NCBI GenBank assembly: GCA_028023455.1
Contig: JAQFVV010000002.1
Span: forward strand, 30,635,725 to 30,699,724
Reading direction: 5' to 3'
From: Epiperipatus broadwayi
Taxonomy: Eukaryota > Onychophora > Udeonychophora > Euonychophora > Peripatidae
DNA length: 64,000 nucleotides
Both the position numbers and the translations under genes were made by a program. The notes below the pieces were generated by a model that saw only the letters and a list, made by a program, of their open reading frames with translations, had not been told where the DNA came from and did no database searches. Positions 1 through 11,045 of the stretch are shown here, one piece after another. How positions within the stretch are numbered: position 1 is the first letter of the stretch; each line of letters begins with the position of its first letter.

Positions 1-215
1 CTTCTCTTCTCCACAACACCCGTGCACACTTTCTTATTTCACCCATCCATCTCACATGTGGTCTCTTTCTGGGTCTTTTACAATCTCTTGGAATCCAGTT
101 TAAAATTTCAATTGTCCATCTATTATCATCTCTTCTAGCAATATGTCCAGCCCAACTCCATTTCAATCTTTTAATTTTTTCAATAAGGTCAGTAATACCT
201 GTTTGTTGTAAATAT
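1..215 (-). mobile_element. LINE family B, 3' end fragment
   Basis: This is the antisense copy of the 3' end of a non-LTR retrotransposon that recurs in the window (9841, 31005, 42205, 48190, 48500 and 59235). The stretch equivalent to the C-terminal tail, with AGHIA-like and RWxxE/DE-like text in better copies, reads from right to left. It is cut by the window edge and is not a working gene. Confidence 0.7.
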
Positions 216-1075
216 AGGGGATTTGAACTCAGACTTTCAAATCTATATAATGTGTGATATAGGATTCTTGTATATTTGTCTAAAAAAAAAAATATAATGC
301 AATAATTGTATTTTATACTTTTGAAGAAGACCGCTCGACAGTTGAAACTGCAAGATAATTAAAATATTTTGAAGAGTGCAAAGAAAGTTATAATTATGTA
401 GAGATTTATTAATAAATAAAATCCTGTACTGATAATGCTATGTTTAAAATTTAGTCAGTTTTAATTTTATTTTTATACGTGAGAAATAAAGAAGGAAGTT
501 TTAATAAATAATATAATTGGAAAATGAAAGAGAAGATATTTTAAAAGTTATGTAATGAAAAGGAAGAATGTTTAAAATTTTATAAGAAGGTGAAAAGGCC
601 TTTTTTCTCTCTCTTGAAAAGAATAAATAAGAACCTCTTTTTATTTCTGAATAATTATTACATCTTTTATTATTTCTAATTTTAAGCCCCCTTTTAAAAA
701 AATATATTAGGTAAAATATATAGAAAAAATTATGGCAATCAAAGATATAAAAACACAAGTGCATTGAAAGAATTGTTGAGGAAATGTTAAAGATGGAATG
801 CTAAAGATTTTTTGGAAAAAGAGACTTAAAAAATCTCAAGATAAGATATAGAAGGAAATTAAAGACTTCCAGAACCTTGAAATAAAATTCAGAAAAATAT
901 GTACAGTCAAGTGCTTCAAAAAATGAATTACTGGGATAATATTTGTGATGGACATATCTTAAAAGCTGTTGTAGAGGAATGATTTAAGATACTTCTGTGA
1001 AAGAACAAAATTATTTCCGATAGTAAAGGGTTAATTGTTCATGAGTTCATATATATTAAAAGTTTTTTTTATCCA
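216..1075. other. AT-rich intergenic or intronic sequence
   Basis: No exon or clear element was recognised. One short segment near 320-350 (GAAGAAGACC then CAGTTGAAACTG) resembles the hammerhead-like motif described at 1139-1166 and may be a decayed relative. Confidence 0.4.
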
Positions 1076-1077
1076 TT

Positions 1078-1260
1078 TCCTCTTATACACTTTTATACAA
1101 TCTTTTTTTTATATAATTCCTTCTGTATTTTACTTACAGTTTCGACTGTCCTGCAGTCTTCATCAGATTTCTCTATAATTTTCACTTCTTTCTCTACAAC
1201 TGTAAGCAAAATAAAGAAGGAAGTATATAAAAAAAGATTGCATTAAAGTGTATAAGAAGA
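1078..1260. repeat. Fold-back repeat with a hammerhead-like motif
   Basis: Two inverted arms (about 1080-1139 and 1202-1258) match closely: the left arm contains CTTATACACTTTTATAC and the right arm its complement. On the minus strand the left arm holds CTGATGA (1166-1160), a GACTG/CAGTC stem around a 5-nt loop, then GAAAC (1143-1139). These are the two conserved core boxes of a hammerhead ribozyme with a 5-bp stem II. Stem I pairing is not convincing and the right arm lacks the core, so this is probably a relic. Confidence 0.5.
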
Positions 1261-1334
1261 AATGATAATTTTTTTTAAAGTATATATGAAAATATGAAGA
1301 GAAATGCAAAAAAAGTAAAGGAGAAGATAACTCA

Positions 1335-1565
1335 TGAGTTCACATGACGTTCGAGTAGTAGAAATGCCAGAACTGGAATTGATCCGAGAGCCTTACTGTC
1401 CAGAATTATATTTTATCACTGCATTGAACCATATAGTATTACAAGGGGCTTTATTGCTTGGAAGTTCATAAGTTTGAGCACCGGAAGTTTTAGAACTAGA
1501 ATCACTTCAAGAACTTTATGCTCCAAAATGTGATATTCTATCACTGCACTAAATCACATAAGAAT
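1335..1565 (-). mobile_element. tRNA-derived SINE family 2, two decayed copies
   Basis: Read on the minus strand, two adjacent segments show a box-A-like part (TGCAGTGATAGAATAT) followed by a box-B-like part (GGATCAATTCC in one copy) and a shared tail with TTCCGGTGCTCAAACTT. The same order and tail occur at 23440-23560 and 34550-34655. The copies are too decayed to be tRNA genes. Confidence 0.4.
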
Positions 1566-1597
1566 TTAGTTTTTTAAAACTTCGTGTGTTGGCTTGC

Positions 1598-2222
1598 TAT
1601 AGTAAATCAATATAGCGCTGAAAACGCAATAACCGCAAAGCTAAAAATGTGTAGGATTTTATTAAATCATATGCTGAGCGCTTTCAAGATACACAGCTCT
1701 CATATTCATAGCTCTTATTTTATAATGGCTGTTAGTTTAATTGTATGCAAATATATGCAACTTTTAAGCATTCCATTTCTTGAATACGGAGTAACATAAT
1801 TCCTTCCGGTTGATGGCGATGCAATCCATTGCGATTATAGCAGGCTTCTTTCACCTTGCGTTTTACATCATTTGCTTTCCTACAGCATCAAAAGAATGCG
1901 GGACATCCATGTAAACCACAGACTATCAGCTTGGTTTGCAGGGAAGCAAATGATGTAAAACACAAGGTGAAAGAAGCCTGCTATATCGTAATGGATTGCA
2001 GCGTCATCAAGTGGAAGGAATCATGTTACTCCATATCCAAGAAATGGAATGCTTAAAAGTTGCATATATTTGCGTACAATTAAACTAACAGCCATTATAA
2101 AATAAGAGCTATGAATATGAGAGCTGTGTCTCTTGAAAGCGCACAGCATATGATTTAATGAAATACTACATATTTTTAGCTTTGCGATTATTGCGTTTTT
2201 AGCGCTACATTGATTTACTAAA
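1598..2222. repeat. Long fold-back (inverted-repeat) element
   Basis: Arms of about 290 bp (1598-1890 and 1932-2222) are inverted copies at roughly 90% identity by eye, separated by a ~40-bp hinge. Each arm, read outward, carries a hairpin (GAGA/TCTC stem) followed by GAAAGCGC and AGCATATG. In the left arm the segment after GAA is AGCGCT, then C, which fits stem III and the cleavage base of a type I hammerhead, but the CTGANGA box is not complete (CTATGA). A 15-bp direct repeat (ACTAAATCACATAAG) lies at 1550-1564 and again at 2217-2231. It is probably a non-autonomous PLE-related element. Confidence 0.6.
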
Positions 2223-2231
2223 TCACATAAG

Positions 2232-2739
2232 GTTTTCTTGAAGAATAGAAAATGAATTGTAATAATGTAAGAGAAGAAGTATAAGATAGGAGCCAGAATA
2301 TGAAAAAATATAAAAAGTTAGCTTTTATTAGAAATCATCTGGCCGATATATTGTTAAAAAAATCAAAGGGAAATGGAAAACTCTACAGGAGTTCAATTGG
2401 ATTTTTTTTTATCCCTTGAAGTCTGGAAATCATATTAAAGAGTAATTTAATAACAAAATTTATTACATTTGATAGCTAAAGAAGTCAGGCAAGTCAAATA
2501 TGTTCAAATTAAATTAAGCTATAAAAACAAATCTTGAAGTATATATCAAGGATTTGTATAATATAGGATATAAACGCAAGTACCTTGGCAATATGGTCAA
2601 AACATTTACTCAAAAATCAGAAATATACCTGAACAACTGGAATCGAAACCATGGATATCACTATCATATATATTCTGAGTATCTTAAAGCTTGAGTAAAA
2701 TTTGCTCTGATACATATAGAATCAGCTTTCGGACTCCGC
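2232..2739. other. AT-rich sequence, nothing recognised
   Basis: No open frame with recognisable similarity, no clear repeat arms and no splice-flanked coding segment were seen here. The right end may belong to the PLE fragment that follows. Confidence 0.4.
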
Positions 2740-3112
2740 CGACTAACTCATTTGATAAATAACACCAAAGACATACTATCCCTTGAGAAGGCCCCTCAAA
2801 TTGTTTACAAGATAGAATGCAAGGCTGTTTATTTAGGTAAACCATATGCAAACACCACAACTAGGATTTCCCAGCACAGATATTTTTATAACTGGTCAAA
2901 AACCAACACGGAATCCAAGTTTATATTTTTGTAACATGAGATCAACCATGGGCATGTCTTTGAACCACTAGGGCTAGTATTGTGTGTTCTGAGAGAAACC
3001 ATAGAAAACGCAGTTAAGGAAGCATGGCACATAGCCAATAATGTGCAAGCTATTAATAAGAAAGAGGCTTGAATCCCTTTGTTAAAGAAATGAATTATGT
3101 AAATTAAATCAT
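2740..3112 (+). pseudogene. Penelope-like element, GIY-YIG nuclease fragment
   Basis: The + strand reads QIVYKIECK, then AVYLGKPYANTTTRISQHRYF, then after a stop HEINHGHVFEPLGL and RETIENAVKEAW. This order (VYxIxC, YxGxT, TRxxxH, then a distal H and an E in an RE..x.KEA context) is the layout of the GIY-YIG endonuclease that closes the polyprotein of Penelope-like retroelements. One cysteine-spacer segment is missing and there are in-frame stops, so it is a dead fragment. It lies upstream of the first TDP1 exon and has no visible relation to it. Confidence 0.6.
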
Positions 3113-3451
3113 TATATTTTTGCAGAGAGTATTCAAATACCACTCTGGTATAACAGATGTTACTTGCTATAATATGATATTACTATGAATATATTATTAA
3201 TGGGTAAAATATAATCTTTAATAGACATGGTGAACATGTTTACATAGAGTTATAATTTAAGAGTTAACTAATTTCTTGGGGGGGGGGGGCTGGGTGGTAT
3301 TGTTTTGTGAGTCAACAAGATAAAACTATTTACTAAATAATTTAGTAAAAATAATTTAAGTGACCATTTTTTTTTCTTTTTACATTATTGACTGTCATTA
3401 ATATCCATTAATTTTATTATGAGATAAGTAATATATATGTATAATTTTTAG

Positions 3452-3548
3452 GAAAAAGCCTATTTTAATAGTTCATGGCGAGCAGCGGAAAAGTAAAGCG
3501 GATCTTATACAATCAGCTAAACGTTTTCCCAATGTCAAATTTTGTCAG
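3452..3548 (+). CDS. TDP1: TDP1 exon (N-terminal part of catalytic domain 1)
   Basis: The segment starts after an AG acceptor preceded by a T-rich tract (3441-3451) and ends at a GT donor (3549). It encodes KKPILIVHGEQRKSKADLI and then QSAKRFPNVKFCQ. This matches the part of tyrosyl-DNA phosphodiesterase 1 that reads KPILLVHGDKREAKAHL in the human protein. TDP1 removes trapped topoisomerase I peptides from DNA 3' ends. The first base completes a codon from an upstream exon not seen in the window; the last codon is complete. The strongest support is that exons 2 and 3 continue the same protein in phase. No stop or frameshift is present, so the gene is probably active. Confidence 0.9.
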
Positions 3549-5329
3549 GTAGGATGAACCCTTTCAGATATTTTTTTTTGTAAATTAATAAATATTGTAA
3601 TTATTTGTGACTATTTCATTTAGTTTGTTTCTGTACGCACTATTTTTCAGAACAGTTCTATTATTAAATATTGTGCAGTGTTTATTTTCTGATTTAAAAT
3701 ATATATCCCAAAAATTATTGCTGTAATGTGGATTCTAGCTTTGTTAATTGTAAAAACTAGATGCAGGGAAATCAGAGCATTATCTTCTAATGTAAAAAGC
3801 TTTTTCATACTGAAGTTCCTCTTCTTTTTTAATGTCAGCATACTGATATTTATGTGAACCACTGTGATTATCCTATGTCCTTTATTCTTGCAATTAAGAA
3901 TAGCTATATTCCTAGTTACTGATCATATTAGATGGTTTCTTGCATTGCTATGTATCTGCTAACAAAAAAATATATCAGACCTCAGCAAAATACGATGACT
4001 TGGAATTAAATAAATTCAAATACCCAATATAATGAAAATTTACTTATTGATAGAATAAACAGACTAACTATATAACATCACTATGCAATATACAATATAA
4101 CTTAAAATTCTAACTGACAAAATAAAATCATATTACCCTCTCTATGAGCCTTCTTGGGCGTGTATAAAATAATAATAAAATCAGGGCGATCTGTATGGAA
4201 TTCTAACCAGTTCACTAATCTTCAGTTAACTGGTGGCTGGGATTGGAAACTCCTCGATGAGTCCGGCTAACACTCATGGCAATCTTGTTCTACTACCACT
4301 CGACGACCGACACCGCTACGAAGATGCAGAACTCTCTTAGCAGCAAATTCTCCGTATTTATATGTCATCGCATATTTTCTTATCTTTGCACTAATTAAAT
4401 ATTGACTTACAGATTTAATTAATGTATTTTAATTTAGTCACAATCAAAATCTTTTCATGTTTTAATTTACATTTTTTTTTTACCATTATTATTTCGTTAA
4501 TTAACCAACAGGACTTTAACATTTCAAAATTCCGTAATTAATTATTTCTTCTTAACAAACGACTATACTTTTGTTTTTATTTCTTTAAACAATCTTTTCT
4601 TTATAATTAATTATTTCTTATCTTTTCTTCTGGAGTGCTTTACTTTTTCTCTTTATATAAATATAATACTATGCTTGCTTGGAAAATTCTCAGCTCCGTG
4701 GAAAAAAGTCTCCATGCTTCAACAGAATTTGTGTTCTGGGTTATCGTTGGGTCATACTAATGTATTAATAACCGTAATACAAACTCTTCTTGTTATTAAT
4801 GACAACAAATAAATCCCAAATTAAGCTATTATGTCTGGGTAAGCACTTAATGGCAATCAACCTCTTTTGTTATTTATATTAATGATCCTTAATAATCATT
4901 TATTAGAATAGAGATTATTATATTAATTTTTAGTCAGATATGGACTAAATGTCATTAAAGATGAAATATATCTCTACTTAATAAATGCAACTGCATAGCA
5001 TTATTAATTCACCTCCGTCCTCCGTTCTTTTCACATGAATTGAATGCTATTGCAGCCAGAAAGGCATTTTGGGGTTTTTTGGTTTTATCATATATATAAA
5101 ATATTACACATATGTAGAAAAAAATGTGTGGTGTTAAATTAATAATATTAAGCTATTGTAATTAGTAAGCAGTGACATATGATCGTTAATGAACTGGAAT
5201 TTATATACATACATATAGAATCCAAGCATGGCCATTGCAACACGAAGAAAAAAAAGGAAAGAAAGAGGGAGAATAAGAAAAAAAAGTGATCTAGAAGCGA
5301 GTTTTCTCAGTGACTGTACAAACTAATCT
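3549..5329. other. TDP1: TDP1 intron sequence, no element assigned
   Basis: AT-rich intron. A GC-richer patch at about 4140-4350 stands out (TATAAAATAA followed by CGACGACCGACACCG), which could be part of an old LTR or promoter-like segment, but no partner copy was found in the window. Confidence 0.4.
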
Positions 5330-6490
5330 GTGAGCCACAAATACATCTACGATATAGAACATGCTGCCCAATCTTTCTGTTTATTTGATATTTTACAATG
5401 TTGCCTCGTAATTTCTTCAGCAGAAACTTTCTTTCGTAAATATTTCAAACCCATGTCTTATTGTTTTCCCTCCAAAATACTTTATTCTGTTTCATATTTT
5501 TCCTATGGAAACAATCAACATTGCATTTCTTTAAAATGTCTTTGACATAATCCTTATAATGTAGATGGGGTCTACCTTTTCCATGAATCTATGCTCAAGA
5601 TCACTATGAAACACTTTTTTTTTAGGAAGTCTTGGATTGTTCATTCTTTTAAATGTCCAGTCCAATGAAGGTGTGATTTTACAATAGTGGATACCGTAAC
5701 ATGACATCCAATAAATTGATGAACATATTGATTGGTTTTATTGCTGTTAGGTTTTTAAAATTTTACAGAGCATCCATAAATGAAACTTTTCTAATGCCAT
5801 TGCATGAATAGAGTGTCCAAGTTTCACTTCCACACAATAAATTAGGTAAACTAACAGCTTTATATATAGCTGACTTAGTCGCAGTATTTCCCACTCATAG
5901 AGACAAAAGGTGATGTTTAATGGTTCATAATATTTCCCTATGATGAAAATTTCTTTTAACTTGTTAAAAATAGTAACAACATCTACATTGTACTTCAACA
6001 GCTAAATCCACCATTCTTCTTATAAAACTACTAAAGTATTCAAATTGGTTTATATTCTCAAGGTGATAACCATCCAAGGTAAAAGTTATTGAAGATTTTT
6101 TTTGTGCCGCTGGTTGATAAAGAACTGGTTTTTTTTGAATATTAATTATTAAGCCCAAGTTCTTATAATTACATTCAAAGCATTAATTGCATATTGTAGA
6201 TTGTCTTTTGAACTGAAAAAATAGCTAACCATCAGCATACTATAAATCCAGGATCCAAAAAGATCGGAAGTTTTTATTTATATTTTTAATCAATTCAAAT
6301 TATAAAATCCACTGTCAAACCTGTATTACATTTTGATTCTTGATTCATTAAGTCACTTATAAACATCTGTAAAGACTGCAGTCGTAACAACTGAAAATAG
6401 TGTCGGAGCAAATACACTTCCTTGTTAACAGGAAACTTTAATATCTATATCTGGACTCGATATAATAACCTTTAGCCTAATAGAAATCAT
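5330..6490 (-). mobile_element. LINE family C relic
   Basis: Minus-strand fragments read LTINIQK-like text, then LDGYHLENINQFEYF (the NxxKYLG-like block after the reverse-transcriptase domain), and VSLPNLLYGSETWTLY in broken frames. These are standard C-terminal blocks of LINE reverse transcriptases. Many stops and shifts are present. The same family is found at 11420, 20680, 24700, 42500 and 46530. Confidence 0.7.
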
Positions 6491-8035
6491 TTATGTACGC
6501 ATCTAAAGATGATGATTGCCATTAGTTAAGTGCTCATAAGAAGTATAGCATTTAATGTATGACATATAAATAAGGGATAATAATGGCGACACTTGAAAGA
6601 GGTTTGTACCTGAACCAGCCGAAGAATGTTCATTTATCTAAAAGTGCACCTTGGGATCATTTGCCATTTCCTAAGTCCATTCATTTGTTTGAAGTATGAT
6701 AAGTAATATAATAGATTTAAGACATATCTAAAATAACGGTATTCCTGAAATAAAGACAGCAAACTTAAATAAGTAGTTTTATACAATAATTTAAATCTGC
6801 TTTTACTTATAATCATTTAATTGATTATTTTATATTTATTTATATATACCCAAACGAAAAATGTGTGTACTTCAGTATACTGTAATCTGACTATTAAATT
6901 TTTAACCGATTTAAATTAGGAGATGGTTACAGCTTCTTCATGATTTCTATATGATTTGAGACGTAGAATTGCCTGAGTGATAATGCCATTCAATTATTAT
7001 TTTTTATTGCAAGCAATTCTTAAAATGTAATGGTAGATGGTTATATTAATAATGGAGTGATAATAAGACAATCCATAGCGTTATCTAGATATAAAATAAA
7101 AATACGTCAGGTCAGATCAGAATAGTTTGAAAAATTGGCAACAATTTTACAGGTCAGAATAGTTTGAAAAATTGGCAACAATTTTACAGGAAAAGGTGCT
7201 ATTAGAGGATGCAGTTACCTTTAAAAGTAAAGAAAATATATTATTCAGCATTGCAAAGAGATATGCAAATTTTTCATGATTGTTAATTGAACTTTCTTTA
7301 TAAAGATGTAATATGATTTAAAAGAGCCAAGTAGGTATTAAATTTCATTGTTCTCTGTATAAAGTGTGACATCTACATTTAAATGTTACAGCGATGTGAA
7401 ATGATTTCTTAGACAGAGTTAGAAGGTTTACACTTAGAAGTCTATTTTACCAGAAACTCTTTTGGGCAAATATTTTTATGCTACATCACTGCCATCAAGT
7501 GGCAAAAAGAGGTAAAACAGTGTTTCTCCTTTTTTTAAAGGTTATTCTGTATTCTTGATCTGTCAATCCCAGATCTTATTCCATGCATTATTTAAACTGT
7601 TTAAGCTAAGTATAACTTATTTTAGAGTTTCTTTTATTTTGGAATTTCCATTTTGGTGGAAAAGCTGATAATATTCTGATGCTTTTGCCTTTTCAATGAC
7701 TCAGTGTTCCCGATGTGTGTTGATGTTTCTGTACATCCATATTATGTTGAAACGGTCTATTTAAGTGCTGTTTAAGATAAAACTTTTTTATTGGATGGTA
7801 CATTGAAATTGTACAGAATATAACTGAAATATATAATGGAGTGTTGTTTTGGTCATTTACTGTGAAAACTGGAGATAACAATTAATGGTCTCTGCCAAAG
7901 ATAACATGGGTATATTCTCCTGTAAAGATTGCAAATAAAATTTGAGTCAAATTCTATATCTTTTTTAACTTTAGGCATGAAGAGATGAGTGGCCCAGTTC
8001 TTAATTATATAATTATCATGAAGTAGTAATTAATT
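6491..8035. other. TDP1: TDP1 intron sequence with a small tandem duplication
   Basis: No coding segment recognised. At 7117-7190 a 37-bp unit (TCAGAATAGTTTGAAAAATT...) is repeated twice in perfect tandem. The rest is ordinary AT-rich sequence. Confidence 0.5.
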
Positions 8036-8359
8036 CATGGATTTTTGTCAGAGTTGCTTTTTATTCTGGTCTTGACAGTTTCTCTATATAGGTTTTTTAG
8101 GGGTAGCTTATTTTTGAAGGAGCCTTTTTTTAATACACTACCACATGGATTTTTGGCAGAGTTGCTTTTTATTCTGGTCTTGACAGTTTCTCTATATAGG
8201 TTTTTTAGGGGTAGCTTATTTTTGAAGGAGCCTTTTTTTAATACACTACCACATGGATTTTTGTCAGAGTTGCTTTTTATTCTGGTCTTGACAGTTTCTC
8301 TATATAGGTTTTTTAGGGATAGCTTATTTTTGAAGGAGCCTTTTTTAAATACACAGCCA
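8036..8359 (+). repeat. Minisatellite, three 108-bp units
   Basis: Three head-to-tail copies of a 108-bp unit start at about 8036, 8144 and 8252, with only a few differences. Because 108 is a multiple of three and the unit has no stop in one frame, a 109-residue hydrophobic frame (8045-8374; repeating LLFILVLTVSLYRFF) runs through it. There is no coding context, so this is probably a by-product of the repeat. Confidence 0.85.
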
Positions 8360-8661
8360 CAACAGATTTGTTAATACTTATCATATGATCTTAGCATTCA
8401 TTATCACTAGAGAAAGAGTTTTTGCCCTTTTAGGACTTATGTTAGGTTTATTATCCAGCAAGAAAGGAAACAGGATGGAATTTTCATTTTTGAGAAAAAC
8501 CAACATTATTTCATGTTGTCTTTTTTTGAAATTCTTCAACACTTCATTGTTTTAAGCTCAAGATAATCTTGCTGAATTAATCTGTAGATCTCACCTAAGT
8601 GTATATATGTATAAAATACATATTTTGCGGGTTCATCCATGTTAAAAACTTTTAATATTAA

Positions 8662-8708
8662 TATACTGATGTTTCGACTTGGTCACACAAGTCATCCACA
8701 GAGTTATA
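8662..8708 (-). ncRNA. Decayed hammerhead ribozyme in PLE left arm
   Basis: Read on the minus strand: TATAACT (stem I), CTGTGGA in place of CTGATGA, a perfect GACTTG/CAAGTC stem II, GAA, ACAT (half of a palindromic ACATGT stem III), C, then AGTATA, which pairs back with TATAACT. The layout is that of a type I hammerhead, but the first core box has changed at A6, so cleavage is unlikely. Confidence 0.55.
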
Positions 8709-9551
8709 AAAGGTAGAAAGACGGTTGTAGAGGCGCTACAATCACTGATTTGAAAAAATGTTAAAATTCCACCAATAGCAAAAATGTTAAATTTAGGAAT
8801 GTTTTTTAAAAAAATCTTTCCAAATAGGAGGAAGTTTGCATGTATCATCTCGCTTATTGATACAATCTGGCCTTTTAAGTATCTCAATGGCTTCTCTAAT
8901 TTTGCACTGGTAGAGATTATCACATCTGGATATGATCCTGGTACTAGAAAAATCAATTTTTTTGACCTGAATTCATAGTATGGAGTAAGAGTGCTGCTGA
9001 TGATGAGAGGTGTTTTACTGCATTAGCATGCTCATCTCTCCTACCACTGATGCAACGATTACTCATACCTATGTAAGAAGCTTTACAATTTTTACATGAG
9101 ATTTGATAGACACCATGAGATTCAAGAGGGATTGAATCCTTAGGCTTTGTTATTATATTGCTGATCTTTTGATGAGCAGAAAATGCTGTATCTATATTAT
9201 AGCATTTTAATATATGTCCGATACTGTCTGTAGTTTCTTTTACATATGGAACACAAATCCTAATAGCTGATTTATCATCTTTTTGTTTCCTATTTTGTCT
9301 ATTTTGATTTTTCTAGTACCAGGATCATATCCAGATGTGATAATCTCTACCAGCGCAAAATTAGAGAAGCCATTGAGATACTTAAAAGGCCAGATTGTAT
9401 CAATAAGCGAGATGATACCTGCAAACTTCCTCCTATTTGGAAATATTTTTTTTAAAAACATTCTTAATTTAACATTTTTGCTATTGGTGGAATTTTAACA
9501 TTTTATTCAAATCAGTGATTGTAGCGCCTCTACAACCGTCTTTCTACCTTT

Positions 9552-9598
9552 TATAACTCTGTGAATGGCTTGTGTGACCAAGTCGAAATGTCAGTATA
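9552..9598 (+). ncRNA. Decayed hammerhead ribozyme in PLE right arm
   Basis: Mirror copy of the left-arm motif: TATAACT, CTGTGAA, a GGCTTG/CAAGTC stem II, GAA at 9585-9587, ATGT (the other half of ACATGT), C at 9592, then AGTATA. The two arms together suggest an ancestor with a full ACATGT stem III. Confidence 0.55.
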
Positions 9599-9840
9599 TT
9601 AATATTAAAAGCTTTTAACACGGATGAACCTGTAAAATATGTATTTTATATATTTAACCCATGCAAATCTTCGTTTTAACATATATATATATATGAGTCT
9701 ATCATTTTTAACTGTGGAGCAAAAGATTGTAAGAAACAATATTAATAAATATGATTTTCTCAAAATAAATTTAATTATAGATATTAATAATCTCTCTATT
9801 TCTCTGTATGCTAAAAGTCAAAATGTTTGTATCATTTTCA

Positions 9841-10645
9841 AACTTTCTCAGTCCATTGCAGGGTAAAGATCTCTTCAAATTTAATCCACCCTCCCCAATC
9901 TTTATCATTCTTCTTCACAACACATGACTGGACTTTATTTTATCTGTTCATCGCACATGCGGTCTCTTTCTGTATTTTTTGCAATCTCTTGGAATCTCAT
10001 TTAAACCTTCAACTGTTCATCTGTTATCATCTCTTTTAGAAATATATTCAACTCTGTTCCATTTCGCTGTCCAACTTTTTCAGCAATATCAGTTTTATCT
10101 GCTTGTTCTCTCACCCGTATATTTCATTTTTGATAGCTTCTTCTTGTTCCTAATATACATTTGTCTATACTTTGTTAAGTGCTGTGAAATCTCTGTATTG
10201 TTCTTGTATTAAGTATCCAAGTTTCTGTTATCATCTCTTCTAGAAATATATCCAACTCCGTTCCATTTCACTATCTAAGTTTTGGAATAATATCATTCAT
10301 ACCTGCTTGTTCTCTCATCCATGTATTTCATTTTTGATATCTTTTTATTTCTAATATACATCTCTCCTTACTTTGTTAAAAGCTCTGAAATCTCAGTCTT
10401 GCTCTTGTATTAAGTATCCAAGTCTCCGATCTGTAAGAAACTGATTTGGACCCATCTATTAAAACCTTTGTTTTTTTGAATACATAGGCATATTTCATTT
10501 TAAGATTAAGTTATTTCTATCAAAAGCACTCCGTCCAAGTTTAATTCTGCGATTAATTTCATCCATTATGTTTACATTTGTATTAATAATCTGACCAAGG
10601 TATTTGTTATTTTGTTCTTCCGTTGAACATTACTTAAAGTCATAT
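9841..10645 (-). mobile_element. LINE family B, 5'-truncated copy
   Basis: The minus strand contains blocks matching those at 59529-59870 (ITT/NxNIMDEINRRI, FxRNNLILK, SETWILN, ERCILEIKR) followed by the shared 3' tail that starts near 9841. Frames are broken by several indels. An internal segment near 10215-10440 repeats the pattern of 10020-10215, so there may be a partial duplication. Confidence 0.7.
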
Positions 10646-10789
10646 GACTTTGGATCATTATAAATGGAGTTGCTACTGAGTGACAACGTAGATAATACAA
10701 TTTCAAAACTTTGGCTTCAATAGCAATATAAAATTAAAATTTCGTAGTTGAATTAGTAAATGCAGTGCAAAGCAGTACTAAGATATTAA

Positions 10790-11045
10790 TTAAAACAGGC
10801 AAAACTCTCCATACAGTAGCGCCACTCAGTGCCAACCAGAGTAATCAATGGATGCCAGAAGGCTTGTGCATAAAATCCCTATCTAGTGCCTACTCATCCA
10901 ATATCTCCAGACTATCAGTGAGGAGCTTTGATTACTCTGGTTGGCATTGAGTGGCATACTGTACGGAGAGTTTTGCCCGTTTTAATAACAGTAATGTGCT
11001 AGCATAAGAAATAGGGATCATGTGATGTTTAGTGTTTTAAGATAT
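10790..11045. mobile_element. Family A repeat, inverted and core-deleted copy
   Basis: Left part begins AAACAGGCAAAACTCTCC and the right part ends with its complement (GGAGAGTTTTGCCCGTTT), so the copy folds back on itself. The hammerhead region at 10895-10925 is shortened: the flanking stem I bases (CTCCTCACTGAT and AGTCTGGAGATATTGG on the minus strand) are joined without stem II and GAAA. This copy cannot form the ribozyme. Confidence 0.7.

Larger units (their letters stand above)
8608..9652. mobile_element. Penelope-like element, head-to-head inverted copies
   Basis: Arms at about 8608-8960 and 9296-9652 are inverted copies. The minus strand from about 9170 down reads a GIY-YIG nuclease: YQISCKNCKASYIGMSNRC, then RRDEHANAVKHLSS, then REAIEILKRPDCINKRDDTC. 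The right arm on the + strand repeats the last block (IREAIEILKRPDCINKRDD) near 9360-9420. The Y-x-I-x-C..C, SYIG and RDEH motifs and the REAIEI tail are typical of Penelope-like elements. Both copies run outward, with their 3' ends at the two edges, which is a known PLE terminal arrangement. Both arms also hold a hammerhead-like motif. The reverse transcriptase is missing. Confidence 0.75.

Noticed and set aside
4140-4350. A GC-richer exon in the first TDP1 intron
   Set aside because: A 28-residue frame is readable but lacks splice signals and does not fit TDP1 between the flanking exons, which already join in phase.
8997-9003. CTGATGA on + strand as another hammerhead
   Set aside because: It lies in the nuclease-coding part of the PLE on the opposite strand and has no GAAA partner or stems.
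9240-9498. Separate protein genes from the two open frames here
   Set aside because: They are the wrong-frame and opposite-strand readings of the PLE arms; the nuclease text is in another frame.
10790-10985. TTAA flanks suggesting a piggyBac-like MITE
   Set aside because: Other family A copies show that the repeat continues beyond the TTAA, so it is internal sequence and not a target duplication.
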